This document shows positions 1 to 8,962 of a DNA stretch of 64,000 nt, in pieces. Each line of letters starts with the position of its first letter. Position 1 is the stretch's first letter. Below the pieces are notes generated by a model. That model was not told where the DNA came from and did no database searches. It saw only the letters and a list, made by a program, of their open reading frames with translations. Made by a program: the position numbers and the translations under genes. The DNA comes from Gammaproteobacteria bacterium (GTDB lineage Bacteria > Pseudomonadota > Gammaproteobacteria > S012-40): positions 1 to 64,000 of the forward strand of contig JAOUMY010000008.1 of the NCBI GenBank assembly GCA_029881255.1. Direction: 5' to 3'.

Positions 1-322
1 CGCCGGGGATGGTGAGGGTAGTGCCGGGTTTGAGGGATTCGCTGTTTTCTATCCCGTTGGCCTCGGCGATGAGGTACCAGTAGGCTGAGCTGCCGAAGTA
101 GGTGGTGGAGATACTCTCCAGGGTGTCGCCCGGATTTATGGTGTGTTGTGACACCGAGCCCGGTTCGCCTTGGCCCATGTCGGTATAGATGTAGTCGGTG
201 CCGGAGTTGGCGATGTCGTGTTTGAATTCGCCGTCGACGACGATGAGGAAGCGGGACACGTTGATGGTTGCACCGGCTTCGATTATGTCTACGGTGTTCG
301 GTCCGCTAATGAAACGAGTTTC
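1..322 (-). pseudogene. Fragment of Rhs/YD-type protein with LysM domain
   Basis: The minus strand is open from the window edge to 322 and is closed upstream by an in-frame stop at 323-325, with no plausible start or ribosome site after it. The translation has a short beta-rich segment followed by a LysM-like peptidoglycan-binding domain (starting INPGDTLESI, with AYWYLIAEANGI and ending TLTIPG). This arrangement is typical of the LysM region near the end of very large Rhs or YD-repeat proteins, which can be polymorphic toxins. The 5' part seems lost or frameshifted, so I read it as a remnant; the gene continues off the left edge. The break lies about 130 bases from an HTH-ImmA/PIN module, which may mark an insertion boundary. 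A sequencing frameshift would also explain it. Confidence 0.6.
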
Positions 323-407
323 TTATTGATATTCTGCTAGTTACGGAAGCATAAATTGTTCTTCAATGTCTTCAATTGCATTATCCCGGTTCAGAGCCAA
401 ACCGATA

Positions 408-426
408 AAACTTGATGAAACTTGAT
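408..426 (+). promoter_or_regulatory. Tandem 9-bp repeat, candidate XRE operator
   Basis: AAACTTGAT occurs at 408-416 and again at 418-426, exactly 10 bp (one helical turn) apart. The second copy overlaps the -35 box of the promoter for the HTH-ImmA gene. XRE-type regulators often bind their own promoter, so this is a plausible autoregulatory site. That role is inferred from position only. Confidence 0.35.
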
Positions 427-449
427 TTTCGAATACGAGACCTTATAAT
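422..449 (+). promoter_or_regulatory. Sigma-70 promoter giving a leaderless transcript
   Basis: TTGATT at 422-427 and a perfect TATAAT at 444-449 are separated by 16 bp. Transcription would start about 6-8 bases after the -10 box, which is at or next to the A of the ATG at 456. There is no Shine-Dalgarno sequence before that ATG. The mRNA is therefore probably leaderless. Confidence 0.6.
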
Positions 450-455
450 TCCTTT

Positions 456-1580
456 ATGCGTAAATTCATCAATGCCGATGCACTCCAACGAGCCCTGGAA
501 CAAAAGGGTTGGACTCAAGCCAAGTTAGCCGATGAGGTGGGGGTATCATCGCAATCGGTTACAAACTGGGTTCAAGGCGAAGGCTTCCCACGTCCTGCTG
601 CGCTGTTAAAACTCGCAACCTCATTGCGTCTTAGTTTTGATGAACTGGTCAACACTGAAACTCAATCACTTCCAATCGTTGCTTTTCGAAAAAAGGGTAG
701 TGCCAAAACAACTGACGCACACATCAAGAAAGCGTGCGAAATCGGAATGCTGCTCAAGCCTCTTGTTCCATTCCTGCCTGAGATGCACGCGTTGCGAACA
801 TTAATTACGTCTCCTTCCACTGACTACAACAAATTACAACTTGCTGTTTCACAGACTCGTTCTCGATTAGGCATAGGTGATAACGCAGTTCTACATTATG
901 AACAACTCATTGGCGAGTTTTCGGAAAATGGGGCCATTTTAGTTCCGGTGCTCTGGGGTGCCAAAGGCAATCATGAGAATGCCATGCACATTCGTTTGCC
1001 CGAAGAGGATGTCACTTTTATCTTTGTTAATCTTGACACTCACGCCGAGGACTTTAAGTTTTGGATGGCGCATGAGCTTGCGCATGTTTTCACACCGGAA
1101 TTGGCTGGTAAGACCAAAGGTGAAGACTTTGCAGATGCCTTCGCTGGTGCTTTGCTGTTTCCTCAATCCTGTGCTGAATTAGCCTACACTGAACTAAGCC
1201 GTAAACGTACGACTAATGCAGAAATTGACATTTTACGTCGCTACGCACATACGCATAGCATCTCCCTAAACACGGTGTTTCAGCAAGTGCGAGAGTTTGC
1301 GAAAAATACCGGTTTACCGTTTTTGAAAATAGACGAAACCGCAATACACAAAGTACGAAATAAGTTCTCTGGCCCCTTGGTGAGCGAGGCGCTGTTTGAT
1401 CCACTACCACCTACACCTAAGCAATATATTGCAAATGCTGAAAACGTCTTTCGTTCAGACTTTTTTTTCGCCCTAAAACAAATGATAGTTAAACGCGGCA
1501 CAGAGGCCGGCTATCTACAACAAGTGTTAGATCTGTCAATTGGCGATGCAATTGCGATGCGTGAGGATCTACTTAGTTGA
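456..1580 (+). CDS. XRE-family HTH regulator with ImmA/IrrE metallopeptidase domain
   Basis: This 374-residue protein has an N-terminal helix-turn-helix of the XRE type (about residues 8-62, with WTQAKLADEVGVSSQSVTNW). A central ImmA/IrrE-like zinc peptidase domain shows the HELAH motif at residues 206-210 and a downstream acidic residue, E223, in the expected place for a third ligand. Related proteins include the ICE regulator ImmA and Deinococcus IrrE, which cleave repressors, and many such HTH fusions act as antitoxin-like regulators. The stop overlaps the TTG start of the downstream PIN gene (TTGA), so the two should be translationally coupled. The start is the ATG just after the -10 box, giving a leaderless mRNA. 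The pairing suggests a toxin-antitoxin or stress module, but the substrate is unknown. Confidence 0.85.
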   Translation: MRKFINADALQRALEQKGWTQAKLADEVGVSSQSVTNWVQGEGFPRPAALLKLATSLRLSFDELVNTETQSLPIVAFRKKGSAKTTDAHIKKACEIGMLLKPLVPFLPEMHALRTLITSPSTDYNKLQLAVSQTRSRLGIGDNAVLHYEQLIGEFSENGAILVPVLWGAKGNHENAMHIRLPEEDVTFIFVNLDTHAEDFKFWMAHELAHVFTPELAGKTKGEDFADAFAGALLFPQSCAELAYTELSRKRTTNAEIDILRRYAHTHSISLNTVFQQVREFAKNTGLPFLKIDETAIHKVRNKFSGPLVSEALFDPLPPTPKQYIANAENVFRSDFFFALKQMIVKRGTEAGYLQQVLDLSIGDAIAMREDLLS

Positions 1581-2167
1581 CGCTTGTTTTGCTCGACACT
1601 AATGCATATCTGAGATTGGCAAAACGGATTCGACCCATGCTTGGTGTGAAGTTCGGGCAAAAAGAATACGTGCTTACCATCTTGAAGATCACAGAAGATG
1701 AGGTGTATAGGAGCCCTCGCCTAAAACATAATTACCCTTGGTTTAGTAACCCGGAACACGTAGAAGAACGACTCTCAAAACAGGTCAAACTCAAGAAAGA
1801 TGAAAAGGCAATTATCGAAATTGCAAAAGGAGTCTTTCGACAGCACGTCGTAGAAAACGCGGCCAATTATAAGACGCCTCCCTCCCCTGTAGATTGTTAT
1901 ATACTCGCTTTCGGACAAGTGCGCCCAGCTATTGTCGTCACGGACGACCTCAGTATGCATCAACTGGCCAAGGAGTTCGGACTGGATAAACAGGTATGGC
2001 ACGGTCATGAACTATTGCACAAAATGCTCAGCGGGAAGTATATCGATAAGCAACTGGTTTCTGATATCTATGATGCACTGGAAAACAATGGCGACTTACC
2101 TAAGTCTTGGCGCAATGTAAAGCACACGGCTTTCAAGAAAATATTTGGTCCGCAAAAAGAAACATAG
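1577..2167 (+). CDS. PIN-domain putative ribonuclease, partner of HTH-ImmA protein
   Basis: The 196-residue protein begins VLLDTNAY and has the acidic residues of a PIN nuclease fold: D7, E40/E42, D106 (in SPVDCYILAFG) and D123/D124 (in VVTDDLSMHQLA). PIN domains are Mg2+-dependent RNases, common as VapC-type toxins, but this protein is longer than a typical 130-residue VapC. It starts at a TTG inside the stop of the preceding HTH-ImmA gene. About 60 extra C-terminal residues are basic and polar and match nothing I recognise. The pair resembles HTH-peptidase plus PIN couples annotated elsewhere as putative toxin-antitoxin loci. That it is a toxin is inferred from domain and context. Confidence 0.75.
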   Translation: MTLVLLDTNAYLRLAKRIRPMLGVKFGQKEYVLTILKITEDEVYRSPRLKHNYPWFSNPEHVEERLSKQVKLKKDEKAIIEIAKGVFRQHVVENAANYKTPPSPVDCYILAFGQVRPAIVVTDDLSMHQLAKEFGLDKQVWHGHELLHKMLSGKYIDKQLVSDIYDALENNGDLPKSWRNVKHTAFKKIFGPQKET

Positions 2168-2243
2168 AGGTCGACGGCACTGTACTTTCTCTTTGAGATC
2201 GATCGCTTTCTCTGACTCTAGAATTTATTGTGGTCTGTCCAAA

Positions 2244-2585
2244 TCACGACAAATTCTCCACCAAAAACTGCTCCACAAAACTCCGCGATTTCGCCCCGTT
2301 AAACCGTCCTATTTCTTCGCCGTTATGGAAAAGCAAAATCGTAGGAAAGCCACGAACCTTGTATTGCCCCGCTATTTTCATATTCAAGCCTTCATCGACT
2401 TCAAGCTTTGCAAGATGAATGGGGGTTTGCCATTCATTTACGACTTTTTCCAGTATCGGCGCGATGACGACACACGGCGGACACCAGTCTGCCCACAGGT
2501 CGACGAGTATGGGTTGTTGATGAGAGGCCTGGATCACTTCGGTGTCGAAGTTTTCGTAGCTGGTTTCGAAGATACGATTATTCAT
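2244..2585 (-). CDS. Thioredoxin-family protein with WCPPC active site
   Basis: This is a 113-residue cytoplasmic thioredoxin fold. It has the redox motif WCPPC (cysteines 35 and 38 from the chosen start) after the strand ILVDLWADW, and the cis-proline region GFPTILLF. Classical thioredoxins have WCGPC; a proline in place of the glycine is unusual and should shift the redox potential. An in-frame TTG at 2624 would add 13 residues, but I prefer the ATG at 2585, which begins at the usual thioredoxin N-terminus. Neither start has a clear ribosome site. It follows ftsH in the same direction after about 96 bases. Whether it serves as the general thioredoxin or a specialised one cannot be told. Confidence 0.85.
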   Translation of the reverse strand: MNNRIFETSYENFDTEVIQASHQQPILVDLWADWCPPCVVIAPILEKVVNEWQTPIHLAKLEVDEGLNMKIAGQYKVRGFPTILLFHNGEEIGRFNGAKSRSFVEQFLVENLS

Positions 2586-2681
2586 GTAACGGGGATTTTG
2601 TATTTGATAGGGAGTAGCAGTCAAGCCGGGAATCTATTCATCCGACCTGACCGCTATCTGGGGGTAACTATTGCAGTAAAA

Positions 2682-4589
2682 CTAAATGTCTGTGCGATTA
2701 CGCATCGCCGGGCTCAAACCAGAGTCATCACCTGAATATGGCATGCTGCTCTGCTCGTCTTTGTCGTCCTTGCTAGTCTGATCTTTACTCGGCTTGAGTT
2801 TTTCGCCTTTCATCAAAATGGCGACTTGTTCCTTATCAATGGTTTCGTAATCGATCAGCGCATCTGCCATGTTGTGAAGAATTTGAATCTTGTCTTTCAG
2901 AATATCCCGTGCGCGGTTGTAATTGCGTTCGATGATGACTTTGATTTCCGAGTCGATCTTTTCCGCAGTAGAACCCGACACGGATTTTTCATTGGCGTTT
3001 TGACCAAGATAACCAGCGCCTTGTTCTTCGGTAAAGGCCAAGGGTCCAACCACGCTCGACAAGCCCCACTTGCGCACCATATTGGTTGCGAGTTCGGTCG
3101 CGCGTTGAATATCGTTGCTTGCGCCTGTTGTTACCGAGTCTTCGCCAAAAATGATTTCCTCGGCAAGGCGTCCGCCATAGAGACTGGACAACTGGCTTTC
3201 CAGACGACGTTTGCTGTAACTGAGTCGGTCTTCTTCGGGTAAATACATGGTTACGCCCAGGGCGCGTCCACGCGGTATGATACTGACTTTGTGTACGGGA
3301 TCATGCTCTGGTACACACAGGCCGACGATGGCGTGACCGGCTTCGTGATAAGCGGTAATCTTCTTTTCATCGGGACTCATGACCATTGAGCGTCGTTCTG
3401 CGCCCATCAGAATTTTGTCTTTTGCCTTTTCGAAGTCGAGCATTTCGATGTAGTCACGACGTGCGCGTGCGGCAAACAAGGCGGCTTCATTAACGATATT
3501 GGCGAGATCGGCACCAGAGAATCCCGGTGTACCGCGCGCAATAACCTTGGCGTCGATATCGTCACCGATGGCGACTTTGCGCATATGGACTTTGAGTATC
3601 TGTTCGCGACCTTTGACATCAGGAAGAGGCACAGTCACCTGTCTGTCGAAACGACCGGGGCGCAGCAAGGCATTGTCTAGCACGTCAGGACGGTTAGTCG
3701 CGGCAACAACCACGATGCCTTCATTACCTTCGAAGCCGTCCATCTCTACCAATAATTGATTCAAGGTCTGTTCACGTTCATCGTTTCCACCGCCATAACC
3801 TGCGCCGCGCTTGCGACCCACGGCGTCGATCTCGTCGATGAACACAATACACGGTGCAACTTTCTTGGCTTCGACAAACAAGTCGCGCACGCGTGATGCA
3901 CCAACACCGACAAACATCTCAACGAAATCAGAACCGGAAATGGAAAAGAACGGCACACCGGCCTCGCCTGCAATCGCTTTCGCGAGGAGTGTTTTACCGG
4001 TACCGGGAGAACCAACCATCAACACACCCCTAGGAATCTTTCCACCAACACGTGTGAAGTGGGAGGCGTCTTTTAAAAAGTCTACGATCTCGCCTACTTC
4101 TTCCTTGGCCTCTTCAACGCCAGCGACATCGGATAATTTTATGTTGACGGTTCCCGCTTCAAACGATTTTGCGCGGGACTTGCCGAATTTCATTGCGCCA
4201 CCACCGGCACCACCCTGGGCGCGGCGGGAAAAATAGATGAACACGCCAATGAGGATGATGAACGGTAACCAGGACATTAAGAAGGTGCGCGCAAAACTCG
4301 GCTTGTCCATCGGCGCGGCAGTTACTACAACATTGTGATTGAGCAGATCACCCATAATGCCCGGGTCATAGGGCGCGTCGGTCCAAAAGGATTTGCCATC
4401 GGCAAAGATTCCGTAGATAGCCCCCTGGTCGATATAGACCTTGGACACTTCGTCGTTATTCACTTTTTGAACGAAGTCAGAATACGGAATGTTAAAACGG
4501 GGATCGGCGCTACGACCGGACGAACCTCCGATGACTGCTACCATGACGATTGCACCAACAAGTGCCAACGCTAACCATTTTGCCTGCAT
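2682..4589 (-). CDS. ftsH: ATP-dependent zinc metalloprotease FtsH
   Basis: This 635-residue inner-membrane AAA protease degrades unassembled membrane proteins and regulators such as sigma-32 and LpxC. It has two N-terminal membrane segments (about residues 4-23 and 102-122) flanking a periplasmic domain, Walker A GSPGTGKT near residue 193, the Walker B region [16 protein letters not shown], and the zinc motif HEAGH near residue 414. The tail is acidic and polar. The length matches the family. The ATG at 4589 follows a strong ribosome site, AGGAGG, six bases upstream. The usual upstream partner rlmE is absent; an aminotransferase gene lies upstream in the same direction after about 200 bases. 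Confidence 0.97.
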   Translation of the reverse strand: MQAKWLALALVGAIVMVAVIGGSSGRSADPRFNIPYSDFVQKVNNDEVSKVYIDQGAIYGIFADGKSFWTDAPYDPGIMGDLLNHNVVVTAAPMDKPSFARTFLMSWLPFIILIGVFIYFSRRAQGGAGGGAMKFGKSRAKSFEAGTVNIKLSDVAGVEEAKEEVGEIVDFLKDASHFTRVGGKIPRGVLMVGSPGTGKTLLAKAIAGEAGVPFFSISGSDFVEMFVGVGASRVRDLFVEAKKVAPCIVFIDEIDAVGRKRGAGYGGGNDEREQTLNQLLVEMDGFEGNEGIVVVAATNRPDVLDNALLRPGRFDRQVTVPLPDVKGREQILKVHMRKVAIGDDIDAKVIARGTPGFSGADLANIVNEAALFAARARRDYIEMLDFEKAKDKILMGAERRSMVMSPDEKKITAYHEAGHAIVGLCVPEHDPVHKVSIIPRGRALGVTMYLPEEDRLSYSKRRLESQLSSLYGGRLAEEIIFGEDSVTTGASNDIQRATELATNMVRKWGLSSVVGPLAFTEEQGAGYLGQNANEKSVSGSTAEKIDSEIKVIIERNYNRARDILKDKIQILHNMADALIDYETIDKEQVAILMKGEKLKPSKDQTSKDDKDEQSSMPYSGDDSGLSPAMRNRTDI

Positions 4590-4790
4590 GAGAGCCTCCT
4601 GTTCCGAGTCTGAGCGCGGATATAACCTGGACCTATCGGTCTATTATCTCTGTCGTGCACGATTCACGCCGTGTTTGCGCCTATGATCTCTTACGATTTG
4701 GCATTGGGTGTAATCAGCATTACGTCTATTTGAGGATTGTTTTTAGAAACTTCAAGTGCGCCAGATTTTTACCTCTATTTTGAGTGGTAT

Positions 4791-5957
4791 TCAGTGCTGA
4801 AGATATGCTTCCAGACGTTTCATTCCCTCCTCCAGGCGCTCAATCGAGGTGGTATAGGCGAAGCGTACATGGGTATTGGCGAGATGGGTACCAAAATCTA
4901 TCCCGGGCGTAATGGCGACACCTGCTTGTTCAAGCAACTCGTTACACCATAGAAAACTGTCCTGCGTAAATGCAGAGCAATCACAATAGATATAAAAGGC
5001 ACCAGTAGGTACAGATTTTATTTTGAATCCCAGTCTTTCGAGAGCAGGCAGCAGGAAATCGCGCCGGTGCTGAAATTCCATACGACGTCTTTCCAGCTCT
5101 TCCATTGTTTCGGGGGTAAAACACGCCAGCGCCGCATGTTGCGCTGGTGTCGACGCGGCAAGAAAAATATTTTGTGCGAGCTTGTCGATGGGCTCAATAA
5201 ACTCTTCTGGCACAACCATCCAGCCAAGTCGCCAGCCGGTCATACCGAAAAATTTGGAAAAACTGTTTATAACAAAAACATTCTCGCCATAATGCAATGC
5301 AGTGGGTAAGCGCTCGTCCGTATATTCAAGGCCGTGATATATCTCATCGACGATTAAATAACCATCATGCTGTTTGAGCGTTGCGGCCAATTCGCGTATC
5401 GATTCAGCCGACAATACAGTACCCGTCGGATTGGCCGGTGATGCCACCAGTAATCCTCGGGTATGTTGATCGGCATAGCGATGAATGTCCTCAGGCCTTG
5501 GTTGAAAATTCTGGTTGGCGTCGACTGGAATATTTATCGCCCTGCCCTCGAACAAACGCACAAAATGACGATTGCAGGGATAGCCGGGGTCGGTGAGCAA
5601 AACACTATCCCCTGGATTCACCAAGGTGCCAAACAACAGCTGCAGCGCACCGGATGAACCCGGGGTTACCACGACTCGTCGCGCATCAAATTCAATTTTG
5701 TAGTGCTGGCGATAATAGTCGGCTATCGCCTCGCGTAAAGCCATCAGACCCAGGGCGGGCGTGTAATGTGTGTAACCGGATTCCAGTGCACGGATGCCGG
5801 CCTGTAACACTTGCGGCGGTGAAGGAAAATCCGGCTCACCGATTTCCATATGCACGATATCACGCCCCTGTGCCTCTAGCTCACGCGCGCGCGCCAACAG
5901 TTTCATGACATGAAACGGCTCGATCTCGCGCATGCGCCGGGCGACAGGATCTTGCAT
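4791..5957 (-). CDS. Class I/II pyridoxal-phosphate aminotransferase
   Basis: A 388-residue fold-type I aminotransferase of the AspB/AlaA-like group. It shows the substrate-binding segment EIGEPDFPSPP near residue 40, the PLP-phosphate region TPGSSGALQLLF, the NPTG motif (SPANPTGTVLS) and the Schiff-base lysine in NSFSKFFGMTGWRLGW near residue 235. It transfers the amino group between an amino acid and a keto acid; aspartate, alanine or aromatic substrates are all possible and I cannot choose. Its ATG follows directly on the TAG stop of the upstream CbbY-like phosphatase gene with no spacer, so the two are an operon. Confidence 0.9.
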   Translation of the reverse strand: MQDPVARRMREIEPFHVMKLLARARELEAQGRDIVHMEIGEPDFPSPPQVLQAGIRALESGYTHYTPALGLMALREAIADYYRQHYKIEFDARRVVVTPGSSGALQLLFGTLVNPGDSVLLTDPGYPCNRHFVRLFEGRAINIPVDANQNFQPRPEDIHRYADQHTRGLLVASPANPTGTVLSAESIRELAATLKQHDGYLIVDEIYHGLEYTDERLPTALHYGENVFVINSFSKFFGMTGWRLGWMVVPEEFIEPIDKLAQNIFLAASTPAQHAALACFTPETMEELERRRMEFQHRRDFLLPALERLGFKIKSVPTGAFYIYCDCSAFTQDSFLWCNELLEQAGVAITPGIDFGTHLANTHVRFAYTTSIERLEEGMKRLEAYLQH

Positions 5958-6674
5958 CTAGTTATCCAACAATTGGCGTAAAGTATCGACGGTCACATCA
6001 CCACTATCCAATGTTTCTACGATTAAAGCCGCCTCGCTGAAATCGTCATCCATGGTATAGATACTCGGTGTGATCAAGGTCGTCAGATCGGCAGCCCGTG
6101 ACGAGCGTATGCCATTGGATGAATCCTCAATCGCGATACAATTCTCCGCCGCCAGTTGCATTTTTTCCAGTGTATAAAAATAAATGTCTGGTGCAGGTTT
6201 TTTGGCTGGGACAATGTCGCCCGCCGCGATTAGCTCAAACCATTCAATCGACTCTTTACCCAGCGTTCCAGTCAGCAAATTGGTCACGTTTTCCATGCTA
6301 GTCGTTGTAGCAATCGCAAGACGAATATTTTGTGCGCGTGCTTCATTGATGAGTCGTTCCACACCAGGGCGTAGGGAAATTTTCCCCTGCTCGACCAATT
6401 GCGCGTAATAGCCGTTCTTGCTCAAGTGCAGCGCCTTGATCATTTCATCAAGGTCGCCGTCGTAATGAAAGTCGTTCAGGTACTGATCAATATAGCGGCG
6501 TATCCGTTCTTTGCCACCGGTTACCGCCAACAATTTACCATAGAGTGACTCACTCCACTCCCAGTCGAGTCCTTCGGCGGCAAAAGCCATATTAAATGCT
6601 ACCCTATGCCCGTCGCGTTCCGTCTCAGCCAGCGTCCCGTCTACATCAAACAATATGGCTTCAAGTTGTGCCAT
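5958..6674 (-). CDS. CbbY-like HAD-superfamily phosphatase
   Basis: A 238-residue HAD hydrolase. Motif I is FDVDGTLAET with the catalytic aspartates D10 and D12, followed by a helical cap domain containing the CbbY hallmark TGGKERIRRYI. The later lysine/acidic motifs appear in AKKPAPDIYFYTLEKM and CIAIEDSSNGIRSS. CbbY in autotrophs dephosphorylates xylulose-1,5-bisphosphate, an inhibitor of RuBisCO. Many homologues in non-autotrophs act on other sugar phosphates or are uncharacterised. No Calvin-cycle gene lies in this window, so the substrate is open. It is the first gene of a two-gene unit with the aminotransferase. Confidence 0.85.
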   Translation of the reverse strand: MAQLEAILFDVDGTLAETERDGHRVAFNMAFAAEGLDWEWSESLYGKLLAVTGGKERIRRYIDQYLNDFHYDGDLDEMIKALHLSKNGYYAQLVEQGKISLRPGVERLINEARAQNIRLAIATTTSMENVTNLLTGTLGKESIEWFELIAAGDIVPAKKPAPDIYFYTLEKMQLAAENCIAIEDSSNGIRSSRAADLTTLITPSIYTMDDDFSEAALIVETLDSGDVTVDTLRQLLDN

Positions 6675-6839
6675 GGTGCAATCAACCTCTTAAATTGAAA
6701 GAGGCGCTATTGTACCGGCTTCAATTTATTTTTCATCTTTGCACGCCGTGCCGACTACGTGATTTGCGTTATTGCGGGACCGGGTCTTTTCTGGTAAAAA
6801 GGCCTGTCTTTTGATTCAGTGGTGAATAGGAGAATACAT

Positions 6840-7289
6840 ATGGCGGCCACCAAAAATGAAGCCAGTGCCAAGGGCAAGGGTTTTTTGGGTTTCGAGCCTT
6901 ATGAGCCCAAGAAGGGCGAAGAATATATGAGCGACGGCCAGGTCGAGCATTTCAAAGATATTTTGAAGGCCTGGAAACGTGAGCTGATGGAAGAGGTCGA
7001 CCGCACTGTGCATCACATGCAGGACGAAGCTGCCAACTTTCCGGATCCTAACGATCGCGCTACGCAAGAGTCTGAATTTACTATGGAATTGCGTGCCAGA
7101 GATCGCGAGCGCAAGCTCATCAAAAAGATTGAGGAGTCACTCAAACACCTGGAGTCCGGTGACTACGGTTATTGTGACCAGTGTGGTGTGGAAATTGGCA
7201 TTCGTCGCCTGGAAGCGCGTCCAACGGCTACACTTTGCATCGACTGCAAAACCCTGGATGAAATCAAGGAAAGACATCTGGGTAGCTAG
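6840..7289 (+). CDS. dksA: RNA polymerase-binding transcription factor DksA
   Basis: A 149-residue DksA. It has a long coiled-coil carrying the acidic tip (DPNDRA, the D-x-x-D-x-A motif that inserts into the RNA polymerase secondary channel) and a C-terminal zinc finger with CDQC and CIDC pairs. It acts with ppGpp in the stringent response, repressing rRNA and activating amino-acid biosynthesis promoters. I chose the ATG at 6840, which follows AGGAG by seven bases, over an upstream in-frame start at 6819 that has no ribosome site. A strong bidirectional terminator follows. It is transcribed divergently from the CbbY-like phosphatase gene. Confidence 0.96.
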   Translation: MAATKNEASAKGKGFLGFEPYEPKKGEEYMSDGQVEHFKDILKAWKRELMEEVDRTVHHMQDEAANFPDPNDRATQESEFTMELRARDRERKLIKKIEESLKHLESGDYGYCDQCGVEIGIRRLEARPTATLCIDCKTLDEIKERHLGS

Positions 7290-7305
7290 ATCATAGGATT
7301 GCTCG

Positions 7306-7337
7306 AAAAAAAAACCGCCTACAAGGCGGTTTTTTTG
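7306..7337. terminator. Bidirectional Rho-independent terminator
   Basis: An 8-bp stem (AACCGCCT at 7313-7320 pairing with AGGCGGTT at 7324-7331) has a three-base loop. It is flanked by an A-run on the left and a T-run on the right. It can therefore terminate dksA on the plus strand and the DUF3579 gene on the minus strand. Confidence 0.9.
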
Positions 7338-7362
7338 TATCTACTGCCCTAGCAATAGTTGA

Positions 7363-7635
7363 CTAGGCTTCACGGGTTCTCAGTTGATTGCTTCGTGCAA
7401 ACCCCAGGATGAACTCAAAAGCTTCTGGATTCTCACTTTGCAGACGTGAATCAATGCAAAGACACTTTTCACCATCAATGACTTTCGGTCGAACCTTGTT
7501 TGAATAGTGTAGGCGGTGATCCTTACCAAACTCGGCCATATTCGCGGATAGTCTTTCTATCCAGTCACTCGGCCTTAATTTACTGCCATCCTCTCTAACG
7601 CTCTCAATAATCAATTTTTTCGAATGATCGGTCAT
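7363..7635 (-). CDS. DUF3579 family protein
   Basis: A 90-residue protein matching the small DUF3579 family of beta- and gammaproteobacteria: a conserved PSDWIERL segment, then HYSNKVRPKVIDGEKCLCIDSRL, and a C-terminal helix ending in FARSNQLR. The function of the family is unknown. The ATG at 7635 follows AAGGAA at a good distance; a longer in-frame start at 7671 lacks that support. There is no signal peptide or membrane segment, so it is cytoplasmic. It stands alone, ending at the terminator shared with dksA. Confidence 0.8.
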   Translation of the reverse strand: MTDHSKKLIIESVREDGSKLRPSDWIERLSANMAEFGKDHRLHYSNKVRPKVIDGEKCLCIDSRLQSENPEAFEFILGFARSNQLRTREA

Positions 7636-7866
7636 TCTTGTTCCTTCCCACACGTGTAATTGTGTCACCAAATCTAGACACCGGCCTTTATTTCGGCTGT
7701 TACCTGTCTAACTTAAGGTGTTATCAGCAATTATCTTCTAATAATTTTGTTAGTTTGTATGACCTTAGCGCATTCTAGAGGTTGCATGTCGTGCAAAAGT
7801 TTACAGAATGTTACGCCAGCGCAGCGCCGTTCCTACTCAATGCAAGATACGGCGCACTCTGCTGAC

Positions 7867-8949
7867 TTATTCTGTGATGTTTGACTGTATCGCCTTCTTC
7901 ACCGCTTCAAGAGTTGCGTCTACTGATTCGATACGAGAGCCAGCTTGTTTAATCGCTGTATCGGGATCTTTGAGACCGTGGCCTGTCAGTGTACACACAA
8001 CCTTGCTACCTTCAGGGATTTTGCCCGATTTGATATCGCGTATGGCACCTGCGAGTGAGGTTGCCGATGCGGGTTCGCAGAATATGCCTTCTCTGCGCGC
8101 CAATAAAGCCTGCGCAGCGAGAATCTCCTCATCAGAACACTCATCAAACCAGCCCTTTGACTCCTTCTGAGCTGCCCAGGCCTTGTCCCATGATTGAGGG
8201 TGACCAATGCGTATCGCCGTAGCCACGGTTTCGGGATTATCTACCATCTCGCCACGGAGGAATGGTGCTGCACCTGAAGCCTGATAACCCACCATTACAG
8301 GTCGGTTATTGACGATGCCGTGTTCAAAATATTCGGTATAGCCCATCCAATGCGCGGTGATATTGCCGGCATTGCCCACAGGGAGACAGTGATAGTCAGG
8401 CGCACACTCAAGCTCCTCGACGATTTCGAAGGCCGCGGTTTTTTGTCCTTGTAGACGATATGGGTTAATGGAATTGACGATGGTCACAGGGACTTCGTTA
8501 CCCACTTGCTTTACCAGCTTCATGCCGTCGTCAAAGTTTCCTTTGATCTGGATAACCACCGCGCCATGCAACATGGCCTGCGCGAGCTTACCCATGGCGA
8601 TCTTGCCATCGGGAATCAGTACGAATGCGGTAATACCCGCGCGCGCCGCATACGCTGCAGCAGCGGCAGAGGTGTTACCGGTCGAGGCGCAGATAATGGC
8701 TTTGCTACCCTCTTCCACCGCCTTGGTCACCGCCATCGTCATACCACGATCTTTGAACGACCCGGTTGGGTTCAGACCTTCGTATTTGATATAGATGTCG
8801 ACGTCCTTACCCAGCTCACGCGGAATATTGTTGAGTCGAATAAGGGGGGTGTTTCCCTCGCCCAGGCTGATGATACGTGTGTCGTCATGGATAGGCAGAC
8901 GATCGCGGTATTTTTCGATCAGACCTGTATAGCGTTGTCTAAATGGCAC
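7867..8949 (-). CDS. thrC: Threonine synthase
   Basis: A 360-residue PLP enzyme that converts O-phosphohomoserine to threonine. The PLP lysine is K66 in [11 protein letters not shown]. The phosphate-binding region is [18 protein letters not shown] and a second glycine-rich cofactor segment is [16 protein letters not shown]. The length fits the shorter class of bacterial threonine synthases. It is last in the alaC-hom-thrC unit, 13 bases after hom, so the aspartate-to-threonine branch is co-transcribed. No leader peptide rich in threonine or isoleucine is apparent. Confidence 0.96.
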   Translation of the reverse strand: MPFRQRYTGLIEKYRDRLPIHDDTRIISLGEGNTPLIRLNNIPRELGKDVDIYIKYEGLNPTGSFKDRGMTMAVTKAVEEGSKAIICASTGNTSAAAAAYAARAGITAFVLIPDGKIAMGKLAQAMLHGAVVIQIKGNFDDGMKLVKQVGNEVPVTIVNSINPYRLQGQKTAAFEIVEELECAPDYHCLPVGNAGNITAHWMGYTEYFEHGIVNNRPVMVGYQASGAAPFLRGEMVDNPETVATAIRIGHPQSWDKAWAAQKESKGWFDECSDEEILAAQALLARREGIFCEPASATSLAGAIRDIKSGKIPEGSKVVCTLTGHGLKDPDTAIKQAGSRIESVDATLEAVKKAIQSNITE

Positions 8950-8962
8950 GGTGTTTCTCCTG

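Noticed and set aside
2145-2735. Long open frame on the plus strand across the thioredoxin gene
   Set aside because: It lies opposite a clear thioredoxin and its translation has no recognisable domain or ribosome site.
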